Source of the DNA: Pseudomonadota bacterium
Lineage (GTDB): Bacteria; Pseudomonadota; Gammaproteobacteria; Burkholderiales; Burkholderiaceae_C
Length of the DNA: 64,000 nt
Reading direction: 5' to 3'
Assembly (NCBI GenBank): GCA_018241325.1
Contig: JAFEEB010000010.1
Span: 1 to 64,000 of the forward strand
Position numbers and translations under genes: made by a program. The first letter of the stretch is position 1, and each line of letters starts with the position of its first letter. Shown here piece by piece: positions 17,709 to 26,019 of this stretch. The notes under the pieces were generated by a model, which was given only the letters and a program-made list of their open reading frames with translations, searched no databases and had not been told where the DNA came from.

Positions 17709-18527
17709 TCAGCGGCGACGGCGGCGCAGGCTGACGGCTCCGGCCCCCGCGAGCAACAGCCCCAGGGCCATGAACGACATCTCGCTCAGTGTCGGCACCG
17801 GGGCGACGGCGCCGCCGCCAGGCGGGACCACACGCGAGCCGAACCCGTCGAGGTAGGCGTACCCATAGTGCCCCCCCTGGTTGCAGCCGGCGGCCAAGAG
17901 GTAGACCTCGATGGTGTCGCCCAGGTCGGCATCCGGCACCACCACGTCGGCCGGCTTCCAGTTCAGGTAGAGAACACTGGCGTTGCCGGGAATTGGCTGA
18001 AACTGCGTACCGGCCTGGCCCGCAAAGGAGAAGTCCTCGAACAGATCCGCGCCCTTGGTGACGTTGCGAACCCGAAGGTAAAAGAAGGGTTGTTCGTCAG
18101 CGGGGTGGCCAGGGTCCTGCAATACGACGGCATACGAAAAGCGCACGTGCAGCTTGTTGTCACTGGTATCGCGATCTGCGGCCGTGATGGCGTCCTGCTG
18201 GGAAATGATGTTGGTGTTGTTGCCAGTCGTGGTGTCGCCCACGCGGGCGGAATACGTCCCGACGTATGGTATTGGGGTGATGGGCGCGTTCGACAACTCG
18301 GCGTAGCTGCTGTCGACCACGGCTCCGGTCCAAGTGCCCCCGGGTCCGAGGTTGATGCTGGCGCCCGTGAAAGGTTGTGGCAAGGTCAAGCCATTGTTGT
18401 ATCCCGTGGCCTGGGTCCAGCCTGTGAAGTTGCCGGACTCGAAGCCGCCGTTGGTGAAGATTGCCATGGCTGGCAGAGATGCCGCAAGCATCGCGGCGCA
18501 AACGGTTGCCCGTATACAACGAATCAT
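17709..18527 (-). CDS. Secreted protein with IPTL-CTERM sorting signal
   Basis: The 272-residue product has a Sec signal (MIRCIRATVCAAMLAASLPAMA), a beta-rich body starting TNGGFESGNFTGWTQ, and a C-terminal tripartite sorting tail: VPTLSEM, a hydrophobic helix of about 16 residues (FMALGLLLAGAGAVSL) and RRRRR. This is the IPTL-CTERM arrangement, thought to be processed by a dedicated exosortase and to mark surface or extracellular proteins. The usual motif ends in Trp-Gly (PTLSEWG); here it is Met-Ser, a deviation. The body resembles carbohydrate-binding or choice-of-anchor modules, but I cannot name it. A strong AGGAGG precedes the ATG. Codon bias is weaker than in core genes, suggesting accessory origin. 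Confidence 0.82.
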   Translation of the reverse strand: MIRCIRATVCAAMLAASLPAMAIFTNGGFESGNFTGWTQATGYNNGLTLPQPFTGASINLGPGGTWTGAVVDSSYAELSNAPITPIPYVGTYSARVGDTTTGNNTNIISQQDAITAADRDTSDNKLHVRFSYAVVLQDPGHPADEQPFFYLRVRNVTKGADLFEDFSFAGQAGTQFQPIPGNASVLYLNWKPADVVVPDADLGDTIEVYLLAAGCNQGGHYGYAYLDGFGSRVVPPGGGAVAPVPTLSEMSFMALGLLLAGAGAVSLRRRRR

Positions 18528-18848
18528 GACCTACCTCCTGTTGAATTCCCACAATTTTCACAGAAGTATTGTTTTGTGCAAGTACGCCGTTTGTTGTATT
18601 GCGTTTGGGCTTCCATGCGGGCGAGTGCGGCAAACATGGCCGGGGCGGAGTCCGTCGCTTGCGCCAAGGTGCAGAGGCAATTCGCGGGCGCTGCGACGGT
18701 GGCCGGGGCGTGTCGGAATCAGGAAGGCCGCTTCTTGAGCCAAGCCGGCGGGCTCAAGGCTGGCATCGCCAAACAGCAGGGCAAGCCAATTGGCGGGGCC
18801 AGGGCCACTGCAGGCGCGGTGACGGTTGAGCCCACGGAGGCTGCGCTC
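18528..18848. other. 321-base gap with no convincing gene
   Basis: It holds the upstream region of the IPTL-CTERM gene (A/T-rich to about 18600, including AGGAGG at the gene start). A hairpin CTTGAGCC/GGCTCAAG is at 18734-18758, without a T-run. Short frames here show no recognisable protein. The 14-mer AGGAAGGCCGCTTC at 18721-18734 recurs at 63896-63909. Confidence 0.5.
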
Positions 18849-19292
18849 TCACCGGCCTTGCCGCGTGGCAATCAGCGTGCGCAACAGGCCGGTGCAGGCG
18901 TCTTCCACCAGGTCGAGCACGGCTTCGAAGCCGGCGCCGCCGCCGTAGTAGGGGTCGGGCACCTCACGGGCGGCGTGGTGGGTGCAAAAGTCGGTCAGGC
19001 GCCGCAGCTTGTGCGCGTGCTCGGGCGAGCACAGGGCGCGGGCGCGCTGCGCGCTCAGATCGAGGCCGCGGCGCCGTGCGTGCTCTTGCGCGCGCTCGTC
19101 GGGCGGCGCGCCGATGTGGCCGCCGTGCGTGCCGGCCGAATCGACCTGAACGCGATCGGCCAGGCCACTATCGCGGGCCAGCTTTTCGAGCATGCCTTGT
19201 GCGGTCGGGCTGCGGCAGATGTTGCCCATGCAGACCATGAGCACGCGCACGCGGGGCGTGGCACGGGCATCGACGTGAAGCAGTTTGCTCAT
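18849..19292 (-). CDS. Low-molecular-weight protein tyrosine phosphatase, internally shortened
   Basis: Cytoplasmic phosphatase of the arsenate-reductase-like fold, 147 residues. The catalytic loop C21-M-G-N-I-C-R27-S is intact, and the general-acid loop PDPYYGG is present near residue 114. The segment after LDLSAQRARAL jumps straight to CSPEHAHKLRRLTDF, whereas family members carry roughly 20 residues there (the DLVLAMD-type strand and helix). The reading frame is open, so this is an in-frame deletion relative to the family rather than a frameshift. Activity may be altered. It lies between repeat B and the IPTL gene, downstream of ffh. Confidence 0.85.
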   Translation of the reverse strand: MSKLLHVDARATPRVRVLMVCMGNICRSPTAQGMLEKLARDSGLADRVQVDSAGTHGGHIGAPPDERAQEHARRRGLDLSAQRARALCSPEHAHKLRRLTDFCTHHAAREVPDPYYGGGAGFEAVLDLVEDACTGLLRTLIATRQGR

Positions 19293-19296
19293 TTAT

Positions 19297-19343
19297 CAAT
19301 AGCTGTCCGCGCAGATTCATCCAGCGCTGCGCCCCGATTGGAC
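19297..19343 (+). repeat. Repeat B, copy 4
   Basis: CAATAGCTGTCCGCGCAGAT then CCAGCGCTGCGCCCCGATTG. It fills the 63-base gap between ffh and the phosphatase gene. Confidence 0.7.
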
Positions 19344-19355
19344 TTGATGCGTCGA

Positions 19356-20780
19356 TCAGAACGGTCGCTTGCCCCCGCCCGGCCCGCCCATGCCCGGCGG
19401 CAGTGGCGGCATGCCGCCGCCCATCAGGCCTTGCAGACCCTTGGCGCCGCCCATGCGGCGCATCATCTTCATCAGCCCGCCACCCTTCATCTGCTTCATC
19501 ATGCCCTGCATCTGCTCGAATTCCTTGAGCAGGCGATTGACCTCCTGTACCTGCACGCCCGCGCCGGCGGCGATGCGGCGCTTGCGGCTGGCTTTCAGCA
19601 GCTCGGGCTTGCGGCGCTCTTGCGGTGTCATGCTGTTGATGATGCCTTCCTTGCGGCGCACGTCTTTTTCGGCCCGGCTCAGATCGGCGTCGCTGGCCTT
19701 GGCGGCCATCTGCGTGGGCAGCTTGTCCATCAGGCTCGACAGCCCGCCCATCTGCTTCATCTGCTGCAACTGACCCAGAAAATCCTGCAAATCGAACCCG
19801 CTGCCGCTCTTGACCTTCTCGGCCAGCTTCTTGGCGGCCTCGATGTCCACGTTGGCCGTCACCTGCTCGACCAGCGCCAGCACATCGCCCATGCCCAGGA
19901 TGCGGCCGGCGTGGCGCTCGGCGTCGAACACCTCCAGGCCGTCGATTTTTTCGCTCACGCCGGCGAACTTGATCGGCGCGCCGGTGATTTGCCGCACCGA
20001 CAGCGCCGCGCCGCCGCGCGAGTCGCCGTCCATCTTGGTCAGCACGATGCCCGTCAGTGGCAGCGCTTCCTTGAAGGCCTTGGCGGTGTTGGCCGCGTCC
20101 TGGCCCTGCATGGCGTCCACCACGAACAGGGTCTCGACCGGATTGAGCGCGGCGTGCAAGGCCTTGATCTCGGCCATCAGCGCCTCGTCGATGGCCAGGC
20201 GGCCGGCGGTGTCCACCAGCAGCACGTCGTAGTACTGCTTCTTGGCGTGCTCCAGCGCGGCGCGGGCGATGTCCACCGGCTTTTGATCGGCGGCGCTGGG
20301 GAACCAGTCGGCACCGGCCTGCGCGGTGACGGTCTTGAGCTGCTCAATGGCGGCCGGGCGATAGACGTCGCCCGACACCGTCAGCACCTTCTTCTTGCGC
20401 TTTTGAATCAGGTGGCGCGCCAGCTTGGCGGTGGTGGTGGTCTTGCCCGCGCCCTGCAGGCCGGCCATCAGGATCACCGCCGGCGGCTGCGCGGCCAGGT
20501 TGATGTCGGCGACGCCCTCGCCCATGGTGGCGGCCAGTTCGCGGTTGACGATGCCCACCAGCGCCTGGCCGGGCTTGAGGCTGCCCAGCACCTCCTGGCC
20601 CAGGGCCTTGTCTTTCACGCGGGCAATGAAGTCGCGCACCACGGGCAGCGCCACGTCGGCCTCCAGCAGGGCCATGCGCACCTCGCGCAGCATGTCCTGC
20701 ACGTTGGCTTCGGTGATGCGGGCCTGGCCGCTGATCTTCTTGACCAGGCCGGAGAGTTTGTCGGTGAGGGTGGAGGCCAT
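19356..20780 (-). CDS. ffh: Signal recognition particle protein Ffh
   Basis: SRP54-type GTPase that binds signal sequences with 4.5S RNA and targets ribosomes to FtsY and the membrane. Residues: 474. An N domain is followed by the P-loop GLQGAGKTTTTAKLA (about 107-121), then DTAGRLAIDE and TKMDGDSRGGAAL. The methionine-rich M domain carries the RNA-binding region (SMTPQERRKPELLKASRKRRIAAGAG) and ends in a Gly/Pro/Met-rich tail. Start is MASTLTDKLSG at 20780. The longer frame upstream reads Arg/Pro-rich non-family sequence. Divergent from the CcsA-like gene, 100 bases apart. Confidence 0.96.
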   Translation of the reverse strand: MASTLTDKLSGLVKKISGQARITEANVQDMLREVRMALLEADVALPVVRDFIARVKDKALGQEVLGSLKPGQALVGIVNRELAATMGEGVADINLAAQPPAVILMAGLQGAGKTTTTAKLARHLIQKRKKKVLTVSGDVYRPAAIEQLKTVTAQAGADWFPSAADQKPVDIARAALEHAKKQYYDVLLVDTAGRLAIDEALMAEIKALHAALNPVETLFVVDAMQGQDAANTAKAFKEALPLTGIVLTKMDGDSRGGAALSVRQITGAPIKFAGVSEKIDGLEVFDAERHAGRILGMGDVLALVEQVTANVDIEAAKKLAEKVKSGSGFDLQDFLGQLQQMKQMGGLSSLMDKLPTQMAAKASDADLSRAEKDVRRKEGIINSMTPQERRKPELLKASRKRRIAAGAGVQVQEVNRLLKEFEQMQGMMKQMKGGGLMKMMRRMGGAKGLQGLMGGGMPPLPPGMGGPGGGKRPF

Positions 20781-20880
20781 GGCAATTGGATGCAGGGGGG
20801 GTTGCGCCCGTGCAGGACGCGGCAGAAAAGGCGGGCTTGCGCAGCGCGCCCGGGGCAGGCGAGACGCTAAACTTGCACCC

Positions 20881-21690
20881 ATGATTTTAGCCAGTGCCTC
20901 TCCGCTTGCCTGGGTGCTCGGCGTTGCGGCGGCGCTGGCCTACGCCGTGCCGGCGCTGATGTCCCGGGCGCTGGGCGATGTGGGCGCGCGGCGCATGCTG
21001 ACGCTGGCCTGGGCCTTGCATGGCCTGCAACTGATTTGGGTGCAGTTGCTGCAGCCGCCGCACTTCGGTTTTGCGCAAACGCTGTCGATCACGGTGTGGT
21101 TGGCGCTGACGGTCTACGGCATCGAGCGCCAGCGCTATCCGCGCATGCGCGCGCGCTGGGCGCTCGCGGGCTTCGGCACGGCGGCCATCGGGCTGGCGCT
21201 GGTGTTTCCGGGGGCGCCCCTGCCGGCCACCTCGTCGCCCTTGCTGGGCCTGCACTCGGCGCTGGGGCTGTCGGCCTATGGCCTGTTTGCCGCGGCGGTG
21301 GCGCACGGCTGGCTGATGACGCGCGCCGAGCGGCAGATGCGCCACGGCGGCCCGGGCCAGGACGGCGGCGTGCCCTTGCTGACGCTGGAGCGCCTGATGT
21401 TTCGCTTCATCGGCGCCGGCTTCGTGCTGCTCACGCTGACCTTGCTGGCCGGCCTGCTGTTTGGCGAGCAGCTGTACGGCCCGGCCCACGCAGGCTGGCG
21501 CTGGACCCACAAGAACGTCTTCACCCTGCTGTCCTGGATCGTGTTTGCCGCGCTGCTGCTGGGCCATTGGCGCCTGGGCTGGCGCGGGCGGCGCGCGGTG
21601 CGCATGCTCGACGTCGGGGCCGCGCTGCTGCTGCTGGGCTACGTGGGCTCGCGCTTCGTGATGGAAGTGATGCTGGGGCGCGCGCCATGA
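20881..21690 (+). CDS. CcsA/YpjD-like inner-membrane cytochrome c assembly family protein
   Basis: Polytopic membrane protein of 269 residues with about eight hydrophobic spans. It is related to the HemX/CcsA cytochrome c assembly family and is found next to ffh in many proteobacteria. Characteristic parts are LLGLHSALGLSAYGLFAAAVAHGWLM, LERLMFRFIGAGFVLLTLTLLAGL and WTHKNVFTLLSWIVFAALLLGHWRLGWRGRRAVR. His residues in these segments could bind heme. The true maturation genes here are ccsB-resB, so its exact role is unclear. The stop overlaps the next start (ATGA). Confidence 0.88.
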   Translation: MILASASPLAWVLGVAAALAYAVPALMSRALGDVGARRMLTLAWALHGLQLIWVQLLQPPHFGFAQTLSITVWLALTVYGIERQRYPRMRARWALAGFGTAAIGLALVFPGAPLPATSSPLLGLHSALGLSAYGLFAAAVAHGWLMTRAERQMRHGGPGQDGGVPLLTLERLMFRFIGAGFVLLTLTLLAGLLFGEQLYGPAHAGWRWTHKNVFTLLSWIVFAALLLGHWRLGWRGRRAVRMLDVGAALLLLGYVGSRFVMEVMLGRAP

Positions 21691-21917
21691 AGGCCCTGGT
21701 GTTGCTGCTCGTGGTCCTGTTTGGCGTGTGGCTCTGGCGGCGCGGGCGCACGCTGCAAACGCCGCCGGTGCCGCCGGCGCCGCAGGTGAGCGCGCCCGCG
21801 CAGCCCATGGTGAGCTGCACGCGCTGCGGCGTGCATTTGCCGCAGTCGTTGGCGGTGCGTGGCCGCCAGGGCGACTACTGCTGCGAAGCGCACCGCCGGG
21901 AGGCCGAAGGTGGCTGA
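21687..21917 (+). CDS. PP0621 family small protein
   Basis: 76-residue protein with an N-terminal membrane anchor (MKALVLLLVVLFGVWLWRRGR), a Pro-rich linker, and a Cys-rich C-terminus CTRCGVHLPQSLAVRGRQGDYCCEAH resembling a small zinc ribbon. This matches the PP0621 family, habitually found just before pilS. The function is unknown. It overlaps both neighbours (four bases with the CcsA-like gene, eight with pilS), suggesting a single translated unit. Confidence 0.85.
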   Translation: MKALVLLLVVLFGVWLWRRGRTLQTPPVPPAPQVSAPAQPMVSCTRCGVHLPQSLAVRGRQGDYCCEAHRREAEGG

Positions 21918-23712
21918 GCGCGCGCTGTCGCCGGCCTCGGCCTTGGGGCGATCGCGCGACGCGGGGGGCGCCGGCGCGACCTCGGACTGGTTCGACGCCG
22001 GCACGCGGCCGCTGATCGATCACGCGCCCGCGGCGCCGGCCTGGTCCCTGGGCGCGACGGGCGACCGGCAAGGCTTTGCCCGTCTGTGGAAGGCCTTCAT
22101 GTCGGCGCGCGTGCTGCTGGCGCTGGCGGTGCTGGGCTTGCAGATCAGCGCGCACAGCCTGTCGCAGCCCCTGCCGGACTGGGTGTTCTGGCTCAGCGCC
22201 GGCTATATCGCCGTGACCATGCTCCAGCGCGGGCTGGCGCGGCCGCGCGGGCCGGGGCGCTCGTTCGACGGGCAGTGGTTCACCATCGTCGGGGTGGACT
22301 TGCTGTACGTGACGCTGCTGCTGTCGCAGCAGATCGCCGGCATCCATTACGCGCCGCTGGTGGCCTTGCCGGTGCTGATGGCGGCGATCCTGGGCACGCG
22401 CGCCCTGGCGCTGGGCACGGCGGCATTGGCGGCCCTGCTCCTGCTGGGCGACGCGGTGATCGGCGCGCGCGCGTCGCTGTGGGCCGGCACGGCCGATGCG
22501 GTGCAGGCCGGCTTGACCGGTGTCGGGCTGCTGGCGCTGGCGTGGCTGACCAACAACCTGTCGCTGCGCCTGGCGCGCGAGCAGCAGATCGCCCGGCGCA
22601 GCCGCACCGAGGCGCGCATGCAGTCGCTGGTCAACAACCTGGTGATCGAAACCCTGGCCGACGGCGTGCTGGTGGTGGACGCCGACTTCGTGGTGCACGC
22701 CGCCAACCCGTCGGCGCGCGTCATGCTCGGCTCCGACCAGGAGGTGACGCCCAGCGTGTTTGGCCTGAGGGACCACCCGGCCTGGGTGCAGCTGGCCGAC
22801 CTGGCGCGGCTGACCTTTGCCGGCGAAGACGTCGATGGCATCGAGGTGACCCTGTACCCCGAGGAGCGCGAGGCCGTTCAGCTGAAGGTGCGTACCGCGC
22901 GCACCCCGTCCATGGGGCGGGGCGACGCGCGCCTGTGCGTGATGTTCCTGCAGGATCTGCGCGAGATGCAGGCGCAGCTGCGCACCGAAAAGCTGGCGGC
23001 CATGGGGCGCATGTCTGCCGCGGTGGCGCACGAGTTTCGCAATCCGCTGGCGGCCATCAGCCAGGCCAACGCCCTGCTGGAGGAGGAGCTGGACGCCCCC
23101 ACGCAGCAGCGCCTCACGGTCATGATCCGCCAGAACACGCAGCGCCTGGCGCACATCGTCGATGACGTGCTGGACGTCGCCCGTTCGCCGGGCACCGACC
23201 CCCAGGCCGACGTCGTGCAGCTCGACGACGAAACCGAGCTGTTCTGCCACGAGTGGGCGACCCAGCACGCGGCGGCAGGGCGACTGGCCGTGCAGTTGCA
23301 CGCCGCGGATTTGCCGGTGCGGTTTGCGCCCGAGCATTTGCGCCGCCTGCTCGTCAACCTGCTGGACAATGCCGCGCGCTACGCCAGCCGCAGCGACGGC
23401 GCCATCGTGGTGTCCACCGGGGTCGTGCGCCACGGCCCGGCGCTGCTGAGCGTGTGGAGCGATGGCGCGCCGCTGGAGCCGGCCATCGAGCGCCACCTGT
23501 TCGAGCCCTTCTCGTCGTCCGAGAGCCGCTCCAGCGGTCTGGGCCTGTTCATCTGCCGCGAGCTGTGCGAGCGCCATGGCGCCGAGATCGTCTACGAGCG
23601 CTGCGCCATGGAGCGGGACGGCCGGGCGCTCGAGGGCAATGCGTTCCACATCCGCCTGCGCCGGGCGCCCGGCGGGCATTCCAGTCTGGGCCCGGAGTCG
23701 TCCTTCTCATGA
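21910..23712 (+). CDS. pilS: Type IV pilus two-component sensor histidine kinase PilS
   Basis: Inner-membrane sensor kinase that senses pilin levels and phosphorylates PilR. The 600-residue product has an N-terminal cytosolic tail and about six membrane spans (residues about 67-215). A PAS-like region follows (about 245-350), then a HisKA domain with H374 in VAHEFRNPLAAISQANALLEEEL. An HATPase domain has LLVNLLDNAARYA (N box) and SSGLGLFICRELCERHGAEI (G boxes). The GTG start at 21910 is preferred because it overlaps the PP0621 stop, as in relatives. The stop overlaps pilR (ATGA). Confidence 0.92.
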   Translation: MAERALSPASALGRSRDAGGAGATSDWFDAGTRPLIDHAPAAPAWSLGATGDRQGFARLWKAFMSARVLLALAVLGLQISAHSLSQPLPDWVFWLSAGYIAVTMLQRGLARPRGPGRSFDGQWFTIVGVDLLYVTLLLSQQIAGIHYAPLVALPVLMAAILGTRALALGTAALAALLLLGDAVIGARASLWAGTADAVQAGLTGVGLLALAWLTNNLSLRLAREQQIARRSRTEARMQSLVNNLVIETLADGVLVVDADFVVHAANPSARVMLGSDQEVTPSVFGLRDHPAWVQLADLARLTFAGEDVDGIEVTLYPEEREAVQLKVRTARTPSMGRGDARLCVMFLQDLREMQAQLRTEKLAAMGRMSAAVAHEFRNPLAAISQANALLEEELDAPTQQRLTVMIRQNTQRLAHIVDDVLDVARSPGTDPQADVVQLDDETELFCHEWATQHAAAGRLAVQLHAADLPVRFAPEHLRRLLVNLLDNAARYASRSDGAIVVSTGVVRHGPALLSVWSDGAPLEPAIERHLFEPFSSSESRSSGLGLFICRELCERHGAEIVYERCAMERDGRALEGNAFHIRLRRAPGGHSSLGPESSFS

Positions 23713-25199
23713 CCGAAGCGCTTTCAAGTCCGGCCCCCGCGCGCATCCTGGTGGTCGATGACGAGCCCGACCTGTGCACGCTGTACGAGTTGACGCTGCT
23801 GCGAGAAGGCCATCAGGTGCAGACCGCCGGCACGCTGGCCCTGGCGCGCCAGCGGCTGGGCGAACAGGCGTTCGACCTGGTCATCACCGACATGCGCCTG
23901 CCCGATGGCGACGGCCTGGGCCTGCTGCGCTACCTGGCCGCCGGCCAGCGGCGCGAGCGCTGCATCATGATCACCGCCTACGGCTCACCCGAGAACGCCG
24001 TGGAAGCGCTCAAGAACGGGGCGTTCGACTACCTGACCAAACCGGTCGATCTGCGGCAGTTTCGCGCGGTGATTCACTCCGCGTTGCAGGCGCCGGCGGC
24101 GCCCACCCAACCGGCGCCGCTGCAAGCGCCCGAGCCGGTGGTGGCCAACGGCCCGGACGCGGACGAGGGCGCCACCGACGCCGAACCCGGCAGCGAGGCC
24201 CTGGCGCGCCTGGTGGGTGAGTCCGGCGCCATGCGCACCGTCAAGCGGCGCATCGCCAAGGTGGCGCGCAGCATGGCGCCCGTGCTGGTGCACGGCGAAT
24301 CGGGTACCGGCAAGGAACTGGCCGCGCAGGCCGTGCACGCGTGCAGCCACCGGCAGGGCGGCCCGTTCGTGCCCGTCAACTGCGGCGCCATCCCGGACGC
24401 GTTGCTGGAGGCCGAATTCTTCGGTGCGCGCAAGGGTTCGTACACCGGCGCCACGCAGGACCGCGAGGGCTTCTTCCAGGCGGCGGCCGGCGGCACCCTG
24501 TTTCTGGACGAGATCGGCGACCTGCCCCTGGCCATGCAGGCCAAGCTGCTGCGCGCCATCCAGGAGCGGCGCGTGCGGCCGCTGGGCGACACGCAGGAGG
24601 AGGCGGTCGATGTGCGCATCGTGAGCGCCACGCACAAGAACCTGGCCGCCGAAGTGCAGGCCGGGCGCTTTCGTCAAGACCTGTTTTATCGACTGAACGT
24701 GATCGAGCTTGTCATCCCGCCGCTGCGCGAGCGGCGCGAGGACATTGCCGCCATCTGCCAGGTGCTGCTGGCGCGCATCGCCGCCGAGTCGGGCCTGTCC
24801 ACCATCGAGCTGGCACCCGAGCAACTGGCCGAGCTCGAGCGTGCTCCCTTGGCCGGCAACGTGCGCGAGCTGGAAAACCTGCTGTATCGGCGCGTGGCCC
24901 TCGGCGGCGCACGCGACTCCGGTCTGGCCGCGCTCGCGCCGCTGGAAGACCCGGCCCCGCCCGCTGCCGCGCCAAGCCTGCGCGCGCCGCTGGTGGCGGC
25001 GCCCGCGCCCGCGCCAGCCGTGGCGCCTGCGTCCGCATTGGCCGCCTGGCTGGACGCGCAGGAGCGGCGAGCGCTGCACGAGGCCTTGCAAGCCAATGGG
25101 CAGGACCCCGAGGCCGCGGCCCGGCAACTGGGCTTGAGCGCGCGCCAGCTGCGCCTGCGCCTGGCGCGCCTGGGCATGGCAGCGCCGACGGCGCGGTGA
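23709..25199 (+). CDS. pilR: Sigma-54 dependent response regulator PilR
   Basis: NtrC-type activator of pilin transcription, 496 residues. The receiver domain has acidic VVDDEPD and phospho-acceptor D61 in VITDMRLPDG. The AAA+ domain has Walker A GESGTGKE (196-203) and Walker B GGTLFLDEIGDLP. The sigma-54 contact loop is GSYTGA rather than the standard GAFTGA. The C-terminal Fis-type helix-turn-helix is DPEAAARQLGLSARQLRLRLARLG. Ala/Pro linkers flank the AAA+ domain. Its target pilin gene is not the pilE at 60 kb, which has no sigma-54 promoter directly upstream. Confidence 0.93.
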   Translation: MTEALSSPAPARILVVDDEPDLCTLYELTLLREGHQVQTAGTLALARQRLGEQAFDLVITDMRLPDGDGLGLLRYLAAGQRRERCIMITAYGSPENAVEALKNGAFDYLTKPVDLRQFRAVIHSALQAPAAPTQPAPLQAPEPVVANGPDADEGATDAEPGSEALARLVGESGAMRTVKRRIAKVARSMAPVLVHGESGTGKELAAQAVHACSHRQGGPFVPVNCGAIPDALLEAEFFGARKGSYTGATQDREGFFQAAAGGTLFLDEIGDLPLAMQAKLLRAIQERRVRPLGDTQEEAVDVRIVSATHKNLAAEVQAGRFRQDLFYRLNVIELVIPPLRERREDIAAICQVLLARIAAESGLSTIELAPEQLAELERAPLAGNVRELENLLYRRVALGGARDSGLAALAPLEDPAPPAAAPSLRAPLVAAPAPAPAVAPASALAAWLDAQERRALHEALQANGQDPEAAARQLGLSARQLRLRLARLGMAAPTAR

Positions 25200-25204
25200 C
25201 GCCG

Positions 25205-25807
25205 ATGCGGCCGCACCGTGGCATCGACGCGACCGGTCCCCTGTGGCGCGCGGGCTGGTACGCGCCGGCGCACGCCTTGCCCTCGCCCAACTGGGGGCCG
25301 CGCCCCGACGGCAGCGCGGTCTCGCTGATCGTGGTGCATTCCATCAGCCTGCCGCCGGGCCGCTTCGATGGGGCTTTCGTGCAGGCCCTGTTCACCAACA
25401 CGCTGGACTGGGACGCGCACCCGTACTTTCAGCGCATTCGCGGCTTGCAGGTGTCCTCGCACTTCTACATCCGGCGCGACGGCGCGCTGTGGCAATTCGT
25501 CAGCGGCGACGCGCGCGCCTGGCATGCCGGCGCATCGTGCTTTGGCGGCCGGCCCGACTGCAACGACTATTCGATCGGCATCGAACTCGAAGGGTTGGAA
25601 GGCGGCGCGTTCGAGGCCGCACAGTACGAGCGCCTGGCGCGCTTGTGCCAGGACCTGCGCCGGCACTACCCCATCGACGCGGTCGCCGGGCACGAGCACA
25701 TCGCCCCCGGCCGCAAGCAGGACCCGGGCAGCGGGTTCGACTGGCCGGCCTTGCAGCGCCGGCTGCGCTGGCCGCGCGCTTTTTTCGCCGACGGCATCGC
25801 GCTCTGA
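25205..25807 (+). CDS. ampD: 1,6-anhydro-N-acetylmuramyl-L-alanine amidase AmpD
   Basis: Cytoplasmic zinc amidase that removes the peptide from anhydro-muropeptides during murein recycling, lowering the inducer of AmpC-type beta-lactamases. Residues: 200. Zinc ligands are H45 in LIVVHSI, H163 in AGHEHIAPGRK and D173 in KQDPGSGFDW. The Trp/His-rich ARAWHAGASCFGGRPDCNDYSIGIELEG is the family signature. The ATG lies six bases after the pilR stop; an in-frame GTG at 25196 overlapping that stop is an alternative. It acts in the same recycling route as mpl at the left edge. Confidence 0.94.
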   Translation: MRPHRGIDATGPLWRAGWYAPAHALPSPNWGPRPDGSAVSLIVVHSISLPPGRFDGAFVQALFTNTLDWDAHPYFQRIRGLQVSSHFYIRRDGALWQFVSGDARAWHAGASCFGGRPDCNDYSIGIELEGLEGGAFEAAQYERLARLCQDLRRHYPIDAVAGHEHIAPGRKQDPGSGFDWPALQRRLRWPRAFFADGIAL

Positions 25808-25881
25808 TTCATAGGGTTCATCCGGATGCCCGAGGGCGCTCCGGCAAGCCGAACCTTTGCCTGCGTGGAATAATTTCCAAC

Positions 25882-25929
25882 ACACTAGGGATTGTGGGTT
25901 GAACTTGCGTCAAACACTAGATATAGTGT
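25882..25929 (+). promoter_or_regulatory. nrdAB promoter with tandem NrdR boxes
   Basis: Two NrdR-box-like sequences, ACACTAGGGATTGTGG (25882-25897) and ACACTAGATATAGTGT (25914-25929, a near-perfect palindrome), start 32 bases apart, about three helical turns as expected for cooperative NrdR binding. A promoter, TTGAAC (25899-25904), 17 bases, TATAGT (25922-25927), overlaps the second box, so NrdR would block RNA polymerase directly. The nrdR gene itself is not in this window. Confidence 0.82.
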
Positions 25930-26019
25930 GCGCACTCGGGAGACAAATTCACAAGATCAATCGCGCCACGCGCTGCCCCGAGCGTTCTGCTCCAACCCGC
26001 CCCCATCCAAGAGACACGC

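Noticed and set aside
18541-18848. A decayed gene between the IPTL gene and the phosphatase
   Set aside because: Readable frames give no recognisable protein on either strand. I could not support a pseudogene.
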